Source: DASZUK01 sp963844575
GTDB taxonomy: Bacteria; Actinomycetota; Acidimicrobiia; Acidimicrobiales; RAAP-2
Reading direction: 5' to 3'
DNA: 64,000 bases
NCBI GenBank assembly: GCA_963844575.1
Contig: CAWJOU010000005.1
Location: 2,480,001 to 2,544,000, forward strand
Below, one piece after another: positions 33,094-40,792 of this stretch. A program made the translations under genes and the position numbers. The notes beneath the pieces are model-generated. The model worked only from the letters and a program-made list of their open reading frames with translations. It was not told the origin of the DNA and did no database searches. Numbering within the stretch: the stretch's first letter is position 1; each line of letters starts with the position of its first letter.

Positions 33094-33258
33094 ATGCCCT
33101 ACAACTACGAGGTCACTGAGTGGGCGCCGGACTCTCGCATCTACGTAACCGCCGTTCGACTATTTGACGACGAGACCGATAAGGGGCAAGAACTCCGGTT
33201 CGATGATCCGACCGAGGTCTCGGAAGTCGCCCGCTTGGTGGCAACCCTGAACCTCTGA
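33094..33258 (+). CDS. 54-aa acidic protein downstream of the Panacea gene, candidate toxin/partner
   Basis: A short frame 19 nt after the Panacea gene: ATG 33094 to TGA 33258. The sequence begins MPYNYEVTEWAPDSRIYVTA, continues VRLFDDETDKGQELRFDDPT and ends EVARLVATLNL. Composition is balanced and acidic, unlike a random GC-rich frame, and the predicted pattern is beta-beta-helix. No family recognised. The position suggests a two-gene toxin-antitoxin unit, unproven. Confidence 0.6.
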   Translation: MPYNYEVTEWAPDSRIYVTAVRLFDDETDKGQELRFDDPTEVSEVARLVATLNL

Positions 33259-33336
33259 ACTTCGTTCGTCTTCGTCTCGACGGTCGAGATGGAGCCGAGG
33301 CTGCCCATGGCTCTGACGACGGGTTTCATCAGGCTG

Positions 33337-33410
33337 CCCACTCCGGCGTCCTCCAGACCGGGGGAGTGCTTATGGTTCCAGTCCCCCCTCCGACACGCCA
33401 AGCGCACACG
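33337..33410. repeat. dispersed repeat copy A, containing attR
   Basis: The stretch CCCACTCCGGCGTCCTCCAG, then ACCGGGGGAGTGCTT, runs straight into GGTTCCAG and the att core (33380-33398) and CAAGCGCACACG. The same order recurs at 37127-37199, and the first 33 nt recur, diverged, at 39393-39424. The right att copy looks like a broken tRNA 3' half: its T stem (TATGG) no longer pairs with CCCCC. Confidence 0.75.
33380..33398. repeat. attachment site attR
   Basis: Identical 19-bp copy of the tRNA-Leu 3' end (AGTCCCCCCTCCGACACGC). The motif ACACGCGCCC also follows both att copies, 7-8 nt downstream. It marks the right boundary of the element. Confidence 0.82.
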
Positions 33411-33420
33411 CGCCCGGCTC

Positions 33421-33801
33421 CTAGTCGCCGAGGCGGTGGAGCAGTCCCGCGACGTTGAAGACCCGGCGCACGGCGCCCCTGGCGCCCACGATGCGACAGG
33501 GAACGCCTACCTTTCGAAGCTCAGCTTCGGCCTTCAGCAATTCGGTGAGGCCCCGGGCGTCGATGAAGGTCAGTGTGGTGAGGTCGATCTCTTCGGCTCC
33601 GAGGCTCATCAACACATCGACGAGACCAGGGATCGCCGCGATGTCCAGCTCGCCGCGCAGCAGTGCCCGCGTCTGGCCGTGCGACTCAAGGGCCATCACC
33701 CAGAACGACTGGCCCTGCCAGTCTGGGCCAACACTGGCTTGCAACAGGGATTTGCCGGTTGGAGGCGTGTAATCGACGTTGTCGGGGTGCAACACGGCCA
33801 T
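33421..33801 (-). CDS. STAS-domain protein (anti-sigma factor antagonist-like)
   Basis: A 126-residue STAS protein: RALLRGELDIAAIPGLVDVL, EEIDLTTLTFIDARGLTELL, then VPCRIVGARGAVRRVFNVAG. Where SpoIIAA-type antagonists carry the phosphorylated Ser (IDSSG) this one reads IDARG. It therefore probably cannot be switched off by an anti-sigma kinase, or works in a different complex. It lies just outside the right attachment site. No sigma factor or anti-sigma gene is adjacent. Confidence 0.82.
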   Translation of the reverse strand: MAVLHPDNVDYTPPTGKSLLQASVGPDWQGQSFWVMALESHGQTRALLRGELDIAAIPGLVDVLMSLGAEEIDLTTLTFIDARGLTELLKAEAELRKVGVPCRIVGARGAVRRVFNVAGLLHRLGD

Positions 33802-33966
33802 AGCGGATATTTACCGCATCTTCCGTTGGCACACAACGGAGTCGAGTGCGACACGCCCGTGTGGGGAGAGACACGCCAGTTGCGATCCGCCAGGAGGCCT
33901 GTGGAAATTGTGGATTGAATCCCGATCGCGTATTTCGGGCGCCGAGCCGTCGTCTACTGGTTCACT

Positions 33967-34050
33967 GGGCCGGTATCCAAGTGGTCAAAGGGAGCAGGCC
34001 GTAAACCTGCCGGCGTAAGCCTTCGGGGGTTCGATTCCCTACCCGGCCCA
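33967..34050 (+). tRNA. tRNA-Tyr (anticodon GTA), atypical
   Basis: A class II tRNA. The acceptor GGGCCGG pairs with CCGGCCC and the discriminator is A. The anticodon arm GCAGG-CCGTAAA-CCTGC gives GTA, with a tyrosine-type variable arm. Two oddities: the base before the anticodon is C instead of the near-universal U33, and the T stem (GGGGG with CCCTA-C) pairs poorly with one base too many before the acceptor strand. It may be a diverged but working gene, or a decayed copy in a zone rich in broken genes. Confidence 0.75.
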
Positions 34051-34236
34051 CAAGACAAGCCTTCTGCGTCGTCGGTTCGCCACGGTGAGTGAGCGTTCCG
34101 CCGGGCCCACCATAAATTCGAGCATCAATTCGACCCGGATCGGCCGTTGCCGACCGGTCGGCGAGCTCGGGCCGTCCTAGGGTGTAAACGAGCGTTTGGG
34201 TCGATGCGGGATCGCCCACGAGACAATGGGCGGTCG

Positions 34237-35257
34237 GTGAGGATTCTCGAAGTTCCGGGTGACGAGCTCATAGGTGGTGCGGTTGCCCTGGATGCCGGGG
34301 TAGCCAAGACACCGTCGCCGACGGCGGCTGGAGGGTCCGCCCTCCGCTTCGTGGGGGTGTCCCATCGGTACGGCCAGCACTTGGCGCTCGACCGGCTCGA
34401 CCTCGACGTCCAGCGAGGCGAGACCCTCGCCCTCCTTGGGCCCAATGGGGCGGGCAAGTCGACGGCCATCGCCATTCTGCTCGGACTCCTTCGCCCCGAG
34501 TCGGGTGGCGTCCAAGTAGCTGGGACGAGCCCCCGTCGAGCCGTCGCCCAGGGCCTCGTCGGCGCGATGCTGCAATCGGGATCGGGATCTGGGTCCGGAC
34601 TGCCGCCCGGGGTTCGCGTCGACGAAGCGCTTCGTCTGGTGGGACGGCTCTATCGCCGTCCAGCGCCCTTCGACCTCACCGTGGAGCGCGCCGACATCCG
34701 TTCGCTCCTGCGCCGCCGGACCGACCGGCTCTCGGGAGGGGAGGCACAGCGGGTGCGCTTCGCCCTCGCGATCGCCGGCGACCCCGAAGTGGTCTTCCTC
34801 GACGAGCCGACGTCGGCCATGGACGTCGAGAGCCGACGCTCGTTCTGGCAGATGATGCGGGAGCTCGGCCAGCTCGGGCGCACCACGGTTTTCGCCACCC
34901 ACCATCTCGCCGAGGCCGACGAGATCGCCGACCGGGTCGTCGTACTGAACCACGGACAGCGTCGTGGCCGACGGCCCCGGCGCCACGCTGAAGGCCGCGG
35001 TGGCCAGCCGGCGATTGCGCTTCGTCGTCGACCGTCCGGACCGCCCGACCCTCGATCAGTTGGAGGGAGTGACCGACGTAGACGTCCGCGGCACGACGGT
35101 GGCGCTCGATTCCCTCGACGCCGACGCCACCCTCCGAGCACTCGTCAACCAGGGTGTGGCGTTCCGCGACCTGGAGGTCACCGGGGCGGGCCTCGAGCAG
35201 GCGTTCATGGCCCTCACCGACTGTCGTGCCAAGCCGCGTATCGGTGATCTCCCATGA
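34237..35257 (+). pseudogene. ABC exporter ATP-binding protein, frameshifted near 34960
   Basis: An ABC-2-type exporter ATPase read in two frames. Up to about 34960 it has LLGPNGAGKSTAIAILLGLL (Walker A), TDRLSGGEAQRVRFALAIAG (signature), EVVFLDEPTSAMDV (Walker B) and FATHHLAEADEIADRVVVLN (His switch). The expected continuation (VVADGPGATLKAAV to LEQAFMALTD) is in the frame starting near 34964, needing one base fewer at CAGCGTCG. The Q-loop region carries a short Gly/Ser insert (GSGSGSGLPPG). GTG 34237 or ATG 34204 could start it. The last codons overlap the permease ATG. Either a natural frameshift or a sequencing error; without it the pair would be a normal two-gene exporter. Confidence 0.8.
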
Positions 35258-36087
35258 CGTCGGCGACGGCCACGCGCCAGCCGGTGACGGCCAGTCCGTC
35301 CCCGATGCCGGTGCTACCGGGCCCGGCTCTGCCGATGAGGGCGCTGGCATCCTACGGGGCCTTCGAGCTGTCGCGCTTGCTGCGCAGCTGGAAGTTCCTG
35401 GCCATCACCGTTGGCTTTCCGGTGATCTTCTACATGCTCTTCCTCGGCGATCACAATGCCGGAACGGTCGTCGACGGCCAGGTCACTTGGCGCGTCTACC
35501 TCATGGTCTCGATGTGCTCTTTCGGCGCGCTCATCGCCGCGCTCAACGCCGGCGGATCTCGGCTCTCTATGGAGCGGGCCTCCGGATGGGCTCGGCAGCT
35601 GCGGGTGACGCCCATCCCGGCCTGGTCGTACATCGGCGTCAAGGTGACCGCCAGCATGGTCGTCCTGCTGCCGGTGCTGGCCCTCGTCGAGATCGTCGGT
35701 TCCTCTTTCGGCGGCGTCCAGCTCGGCCTCGGCACCTGGTTCGAGCTCACCCTCCTGCTCTTCGTGACCGCCCTACCGTTCGCCGTCCTCGGCGTCGTCG
35801 TCGGGTTCCTGGTGAGCCCCGAGGCCGCCTTCCCGGTGGCCACCGGCCTCATGTTCGTCCTCGGCTACTTCGGCGGTCTGTTCAGCCCGGTGGACCAGAT
35901 GCCGTCGGCCCTACGGGTGGTGGCTCAGGGCCTTCCCTCCTACCACCAAGTCTCCCTGGGACTGGGCCTGGCGGACGGTCGGGGACTGCGGGCCGTCGAC
36001 TGGCTCGTCCTGGCCGGCTATGTGGTCGTACTCGGGCTGGTCGTCCTCTGGCGGCACCGGGTCGAGGAGTCCCGAGGGATTGCCTGA
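35254..36087 (+). CDS. ABC-2 type exporter permease
   Basis: A 277-residue ABC-2 permease with six hydrophobic segments, including FLAITVGFPVIFYMLFLG, VYLMVSMCSFGALIAALNAG, MFVLGYFGGLFSPVDQMP and WLVLAGYVVVLGLVVLW. The family motif ERASGWARQLRVTPIPAWSY lies after TM2, and LPSYHQVSLG before the last helix. The ATG overlaps the stop of the ATPase gene (ATGA), so they form one export unit, probably for drugs or lipids. The permease is intact although the ATPase frame is broken. Confidence 0.9.
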   Translation: MTSATATRQPVTASPSPMPVLPGPALPMRALASYGAFELSRLLRSWKFLAITVGFPVIFYMLFLGDHNAGTVVDGQVTWRVYLMVSMCSFGALIAALNAGGSRLSMERASGWARQLRVTPIPAWSYIGVKVTASMVVLLPVLALVEIVGSSFGGVQLGLGTWFELTLLLFVTALPFAVLGVVVGFLVSPEAAFPVATGLMFVLGYFGGLFSPVDQMPSALRVVAQGLPSYHQVSLGLGLADGRGLRAVDWLVLAGYVVVLGLVVLWRHRVEESRGIA

Positions 36088-36130
36088 TCGGGCCGCCAAC
36101 CGCTCGGCTTGGACCTCGGAGATCCGGTGA

Positions 36131-36941
36131 CTACGTAGACGGAGCGGGCCCGGTCGCCGGGTCGACGTCCTCGGTCCGCTCCTTTAGTAGGAGGATCGCA
36201 CCCACCAAGAACCCCACTGCCCCGACGAACGTCCCGAGGTTGGCCAGCTCCGCGTCGCGCAAATCACCGGTCGCCGGCACAACGTAGGCGGCCACCGCCG
36301 AAACGCCGAAAGCTGCCGAACCGACCAGATTGACGAAGGTGATCCACCAATCCACCTGACGTGGACGCCAAGCGGCCCAGCCGTGGCACACCTCCCACCA
36401 GGCCAGCAGGCTGGCCACCAGGAAACAGATCGATCCCAGCGCGTTGGGACGCCAGACCGTGCTGGCGCGCTGCTTGAGCCGTGATGTCGGCTTGGCAGGC
36501 GCTGAAGGTGCTGCGATTGAAGAAGAGGGTGCCGGCAAGTTGGATGGCCGTGGCCAACCATTCGATCCGGTCGGGTCGGAACACGAATACTCGGCGCCGA
36601 CGCCGGCCGGAGGCGAGGGGGACGGAATCCACCGCCTCTCGGTATTGGAGGAACCCGGCGACGGTGAAGAAGACGGAGCCGACGGCATAGGTGACGGAAT
36701 CGGCAGCTACGCCGACTGCGGCCGCGTAAGGAGGAAATGCTCCCAGGGCGAAGAGCACCGAGCCCACGGCGAAGAGCACGCCGATCCACCACCCGCGCGC
36801 CCGGGGTGCCCACCAGGTCGACCCGACCCTTGCTGCCGGCGCCGGGTGCTTACGCAGCTGCCGACTCTCCCATCGGCGGACCGCTCCCGGCCCGTCGGAC
36901 ACGAGGCCCCACGTGGTGAACGCCCCGAAACCCCCGGACAT
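36131..36941 (-). pseudogene. multi-TM membrane protein, frameshifted near 36.49 kb
   Basis: The N-terminal part, read from ATG 36941, has WWIGVLFAVGSVLFALGAFP, YAVGSVFFTVAGFLQYREAV and IEWLATAIQLAGTLFFNRST. After FNRSTFSA the frame changes, and the rest (VWRPNALGSICFLVASLLAW, WWITFVNLVGSAAFGVSAVA, LANLGTFVGAVGFLVGAILL) is in the frame ending at 36131. The halves together match an actinobacterial family of six-helix proteins of unknown function that I recognise by pattern but cannot name. A one-base change near 36480-36520 separates them. Confidence 0.7.
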
Positions 36942-37272
36942 CGGGCGGCCTTGGTCCCGCCTTGTCTGGTGCGTCACCGGTTACCCCCGAACCGTCGCAA
37001 TCCCATCCAGCCGATCGAAGTCACCGCCTCTGTGCCGAGCGCCTCGTCTCACGCGCGCCGTCTACACCCTCCGTTCGGAATCTCGCCAAGGGTATGAGCC
37101 GGCCCGTGTGCGGGGCGGCTACGCCACCCACTCCGGCGTCCTCCAGACCGGGGGAGTGCTTGTGGTCCAGTCTCTCTCCGACGCGCGCCAACGCACACCG
37201 CTTGTCGGGTCGTGCTTCGACGACGATCCGCGTCGATCGTCCACACCACTTGGTGGTTTCCCGGACCGCCGG
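36942..37272. other. intergenic stretch with repeat copy B
   Basis: No gene is supported. It contains the 37127-37199 repeat (listed separately) and otherwise nothing I can recognise. Confidence 0.6.
37127..37199. repeat. dispersed repeat copy B
   Basis: A near-identical match to copy A over the first 35 nt (through GGGGGAGTGCTT), then a degenerate att-like part (GGTCCAGTCTCTCTCCGACG) and CGCCAACGCACACC. The att-core part differs from tRNA-Leu at several positions. The order of blocks is the same as in copy A, so the two share one origin. Confidence 0.7.
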
Positions 37273-37851
37273 TCAGGTAGAGGCCGGGCGGCAGGTGCCA
37301 GCCGGCCATCCCCAGAGCTGGACGATGTCAGCGGGAACGGCGATCGGGCACGGCGTGTCGGGTCCCGTTTCACCATCGGCGTAAGCCGTCCAACCTTTGC
37401 CAGGGGGCTGGGTGAAGAGGTAGTACGACCCGTCATCTTGAGAGGCGATTTGGGCCCGAGTGGGTGCGTTCGAATTGCTCGACGGAGCCGGAACCAGCTG
37501 AGCCGCCGCCCAGTAGGTGCCAGTCGCGTGATCCAGGGCGTAATAGGTGAGGCCCTGGGTGAGTCCCGAGTATTCCCCCACCGGGATGTTATTGACCGCG
37601 GCACCGGCGGCCACCAGCTGGGAGCGGACGTCTGTCGTGATCGTTTCGTTGACCGCCTGGCTCGACGTTCCGGTAGTGGAGGTACTCGAGGAAGTCGTCG
37701 AAGTGGTCGACGAAGGAGTCGACGACGTGGTGGCGGCGGTGGTCGTGGTCGATGAGGTATTGGCTGCGTCAGGCGAGCTCGAACAGGCTGCCAACGTCAC
37801 GCCGGCCCCCAGGGCCATGGCCCCGAGCGCCACGAGTTTGGATCTCATCAC
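37273..37851 (-). CDS. secreted lipoprotein of unknown function
   Basis: A 192-residue lipoprotein. The signal peptide ends in the lipobox LAAC (about residues 20-23). A Ser/Thr-rich linker of about 45 residues follows, then a soluble domain of about 120 residues (VAAGAAVNNIPVGEYSGLTQ, LTYYALDHATGTYWAAAQLV, DDGSYYLFTQPPGKGWTAYA) with two Cys near the end. The linker style matches other secreted proteins in this window. No family recognised. Confidence 0.8.
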   Translation of the reverse strand: MMRSKLVALGAMALGAGVTLAACSSSPDAANTSSTTTTAATTSSTPSSTTSTTSSSTSTTGTSSQAVNETITTDVRSQLVAAGAAVNNIPVGEYSGLTQGLTYYALDHATGTYWAAAQLVPAPSSNSNAPTRAQIASQDDGSYYLFTQPPGKGWTAYADGETGPDTPCPIAVPADIVQLWGWPAGTCRPAST

Positions 37852-38040
37852 CCCTCCCGACCTCGGGATCGTTGTCCCGAGAGAGGAGAGTTTGCCTCAA
37901 ACGAGTCCCCAACCATGGGGATCATTCGCGGCATCGGGCTCTCCGGCGCTCGATCGGGTTTCCCGACCACGGACGCCGAAGAGTCCGGCAGCGGCTGAAC
38001 TTGCCGATTGGGTGATCAACCAAGCCTGGCCGTTGCTCCA

Positions 38041-39249
38041 TCAGCCAGGCTCGGTGTTGCGGCTCCCCGGCCGGACGACGATCTCTTCGGCGGCCAAAGC
38101 GAAGGGTTCGCGACGCGACGACTGCACCCACTCTGGCCCGAGGTCCGCCGCACGCGGACAACCCAGGAGTGCGAGCGTGCGAACGAGGTCAGCGCGGAAG
38201 ACGTCGAGAATCCGCTCGACGCCCCCCTGGCCGGCGGCGGCCAACCCGTAGAGGTACGGCCGGCCGATCAACACCGCCTTGGCGCCTAGAGCGAGGGCCT
38301 TCGCGATGTCCTGGCCGCGCCGGACGCCGCCGTCGAGCAACACCTCGGCGTAACCGCGTACCGCGTCGACGACCTCGGGCAGTGCTCGTAAGGTCGCCGG
38401 AGTCCCGTCGAGTTGGCGGCCGCCATGATTGGACACGATGATCCCGTCGCAGCCGACATCGACGGCTCGCTTGGCGTCTTCGCCGACGAGAACGCCCTTG
38501 ACGACCAGCGGCCCGGACCACTTCGTCCGCAACCACGCCACGTCGTCCCACGTGAACGGTGATGCCATGACCGGCCGTCCGTCACCAGGAGCGACGCCGG
38601 ATCCAAACTGCGTGCGCGTGGTGCGGATGCCCTCTGCGCCGAGCCGGACGCTCCATCTCGGGCGGGCGAGCAGCTGCAGTCCGAGCTGGAACTGGTGGCG
38701 CCGGTCCATGCCGCCGGGCGTACCGACCCCGTGCCGGGCATCTCGATCTCGGTTGCCGACGACCGGCGTGTCAAGAGTGACGACGAGCGCACCAAATCCG
38801 TTGGCCTGGGCTTCATCGACGAGCCGATCACCAGCGGCGCGGCCACCGAATGCGTACAGCTGGAACCACGTCGGCCCCGGGGATGCCATCGCTACCTCGG
38901 CGGGCGTACTGCCAGCCGCCGTACTGAGCACGTAGATCGTCCCTCGCGCCGAGGCGGCGCGGGCGGCGCCGATGGCCCCGTCCGGATGGATGAGGTTGCC
39001 CAGCCCGCAGGGAGCGAGGAGCAGCGGCATCGAGACCGGGGTCCCGAGCACCTCGGTCGAGACCACAATTGTCGACACGTCGGCTCCGACCCGCGGACGA
39101 AAGGCGACGTCACTGAACGCCGCTCGGTTCTCCGACTGGGTGAGCTCGTCGTCGGCGGCACCGTCGATGAAGTCGAAGACGACCCGAGGCAGGGCACGGG
39201 CGGCTCGCTGACGAGCGTCAGCGACGTTGAGTATGTGCCGTGGATCCAT
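38041..39249 (-). CDS. FMN-dependent alpha-hydroxy-acid dehydrogenase/oxidase
   Basis: A 402-residue member of the lactate dehydrogenase/glycolate oxidase family, oxidising a 2-hydroxy acid with FMN. Family motifs in order: FDFIDGAADDELTQSENRAA, PLLLAPCGLGNLIHPDGAIG, GPLVVKGVLVGEDAKRAVD, IIVSNHGGRQLDGTPATL (catalytic His and Arg), EVLLDGGVRRGQDIAKALAL and VLIGRPYLYGLAA. The length is normal. It stands alone, divergent from the MFS gene. The acceptor (oxygen or quinone) cannot be told. It may be related to LldD or to mandelate or lactate oxidases. Confidence 0.92.
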   Translation of the reverse strand: MDPRHILNVADARQRAARALPRVVFDFIDGAADDELTQSENRAAFSDVAFRPRVGADVSTIVVSTEVLGTPVSMPLLLAPCGLGNLIHPDGAIGAARAASARGTIYVLSTAAGSTPAEVAMASPGPTWFQLYAFGGRAAGDRLVDEAQANGFGALVVTLDTPVVGNRDRDARHGVGTPGGMDRRHQFQLGLQLLARPRWSVRLGAEGIRTTRTQFGSGVAPGDGRPVMASPFTWDDVAWLRTKWSGPLVVKGVLVGEDAKRAVDVGCDGIIVSNHGGRQLDGTPATLRALPEVVDAVRGYAEVLLDGGVRRGQDIAKALALGAKAVLIGRPYLYGLAAAGQGGVERILDVFRADLVRTLALLGCPRAADLGPEWVQSSRREPFALAAEEIVVRPGSRNTEPG

Positions 39250-39392
39250 AGCTTTTATGGCTCAGAACGATTTCGCGGGACGACTGCCGGGTGCGTGCGT
39301 TGACGCCGACATCGCTTCGATCCTGCCACATCCGAGGGAACCGGCGACGGGTGGGGCGTAGTGCCGCGGGCAAGCCTGAATTGGTCAAGCCA

Positions 39393-39424
39393 CCCACTCG
39401 GTCCGCCAGGCCGGGGGAGTGCTT
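39393..39424. repeat. dispersed repeat copy C (partial)
   Basis: CCCACTC, GGTCCG, CCAGGCCGGGGGAGTGCTT: the first block of repeats A and B with a few changes. The att-like block is missing. It lies in the 254-nt gap between the oxidase and MFS genes. Confidence 0.6.
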
Positions 39425-39438
39425 ACCGTGCCGCTTCT

Positions 39439-39459
39439 CCTCTGGCACTAGGCCAGAGG
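39439..39459. terminator. perfect 8-bp hairpin upstream of the MFS gene
   Basis: CCTCTGGC-ACTAG-GCCAGAGG followed by CTTTGT. It lies 45 nt before the MFS start, in its leader, so it may be an attenuator or a leftover terminator of the repeat region. Confidence 0.45.
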
Positions 39460-40792
39460 CTTTGTAAGTGGGGAATCCTCCCCGCCGTCGACTAAGATTG
39501 GGCATGGCAAGCCCCCCGTCGGAGCATGCAGCATCCGCTCGGCCGGCTGAGACACTCCATCACGAGCGGCGGTGGCTGATCCTGACCGTGCTCGGCCTGG
39601 CCCAGCTCATGGTGGTGCTCGACGCCACGATCGTGAACATCGCCCTGCCGACGGCGCAGCAGTCCCTCGGCTTCTCGAACGCTGATCGGCAATGGATCGT
39701 GACCGGCTACGCCTTGTCCTTCGGCAGCTTGCTGCTGCTCGGGGGCCGGATCTCCGACATGATCGGCCGCAAGCGGGCCCTCATGATCGGATTGGCCGGT
39801 TTCGGCGGCGCGTCGGCCCTCGGCGGGTTCTCGACGGGCTTCGCGATGTTGTTGTCGGCCCGCGTGCTCCAAGGAGCTTTTGGTGCCCTGCTGGCGCCGG
39901 CTGCCTTGGCCATGTTGACCACCACGTTCACGCAACCCTCCGAGCGCGGGCGGGCATTCGGCATCTATGGAGCGATCGCCGCCGGCGGTGGTGCTGTCGG
40001 GCTGCTGCTGGGGGGCATCCTCACCTCTTACGTCTCGTGGCGGTGGACCCTGTTCGTGAACCTGGTCATCGGCGCCGTGGCCATGACGGGGGCGGCCCTA
40101 CTGCTGACCAACCGTCGGGCCGCCGAGCGGCCTCGTTTGGACATTCCCGGCGTGGCGACGGCCACCGCCGGCTTGTTCGCGCTGGTGTACGGGTTCTCTC
40201 ATGCCGAGACCACCTCGTGGGACGACACCTACACCATCGGTAGCCTGGTGGCCGCGGCGGTGCTGCTCGTCGCCTTCGTGGCCATCGAGCGACAGGCGTC
40301 CCAGCCGCTCCTTCCACTGCGCATCGTGGTCGACCGCAACCGAGGGGGCGCATTCATTGCGATGTTCGCTAGCGGAGCGGCGATGTTCGGCACGTTCTTG
40401 TTCCTCACTTATTACATGCAGGGCACGCTCCATTACTCGCCGGTAATGACCGGGGTTGCCTACCTGCCGATGATGGCTGCGCTCATCGGGTCCGCCCAGC
40501 TCGCCACCAACATCCTGTTGCCCCGGTTCGGGCCCAAGTACATGGTGGTAACCGGCATGGGGCTGGCCGCCTCGGGGATCTTTTTCTTTACGTTCACCGG
40601 GCTGCACTCGGACTACGTGACCGGGCTGCTCCCGGGCCTGATCGGCTTTGGCCTCGGGTTCGGGCTCGTCACGGCCCCATCGATGAGCGTGGCCACCCTC
40701 GGCGTGCACAGAGATGCCGGCGTCGCCTCGGCCCTGGTGAACACGTCCCAGCAGGTTGGCGGTTCGGTCGGTACGTCGTTGTTCAGCACCCT

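Larger units (their letters stand above)
22479..33398. mobile_element. integrated element at tRNA-Leu(GAG), serine-recombinase type
   Basis: About 10.9 kb bounded by an identical 19-bp direct repeat (AGTCCCCCCTCCGACACGC at 22479-22497 and 33380-33398). The left copy is the 3' end of tRNA-Leu. Extending left gives 24/25 identity (GGTTC, one mismatch, then the repeat). The recombinase gene lies at the left edge reading outward, a divergent regulatory region follows, then replication-type genes and a cargo zone. Intergenic spacers are clearly richer in A+T than the host. No capsid, tail, portal or terminase gene and no FtsK/TraB-type transfer gene is recognisable. It is therefore best seen as an integrative plasmid-like or satellite-like island, carrying an IS630-type insertion. 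Confidence 0.88.

Noticed and set aside
22479..33398. Prophage interpretation of the island
   Set aside because: No capsid, portal, terminase, tail or lysis gene is recognisable.
33337..33398. Second tRNA gene at the right attachment site
   Set aside because: Only the last 19 bp match; the T stem does not pair and there is no anticodon arm.
33962..34219. Minus-strand frame across tRNA-Tyr (RVGNRTPEGLRRQVYG type)
   Set aside because: Antisense of tRNA-Tyr, a known false-positive protein.
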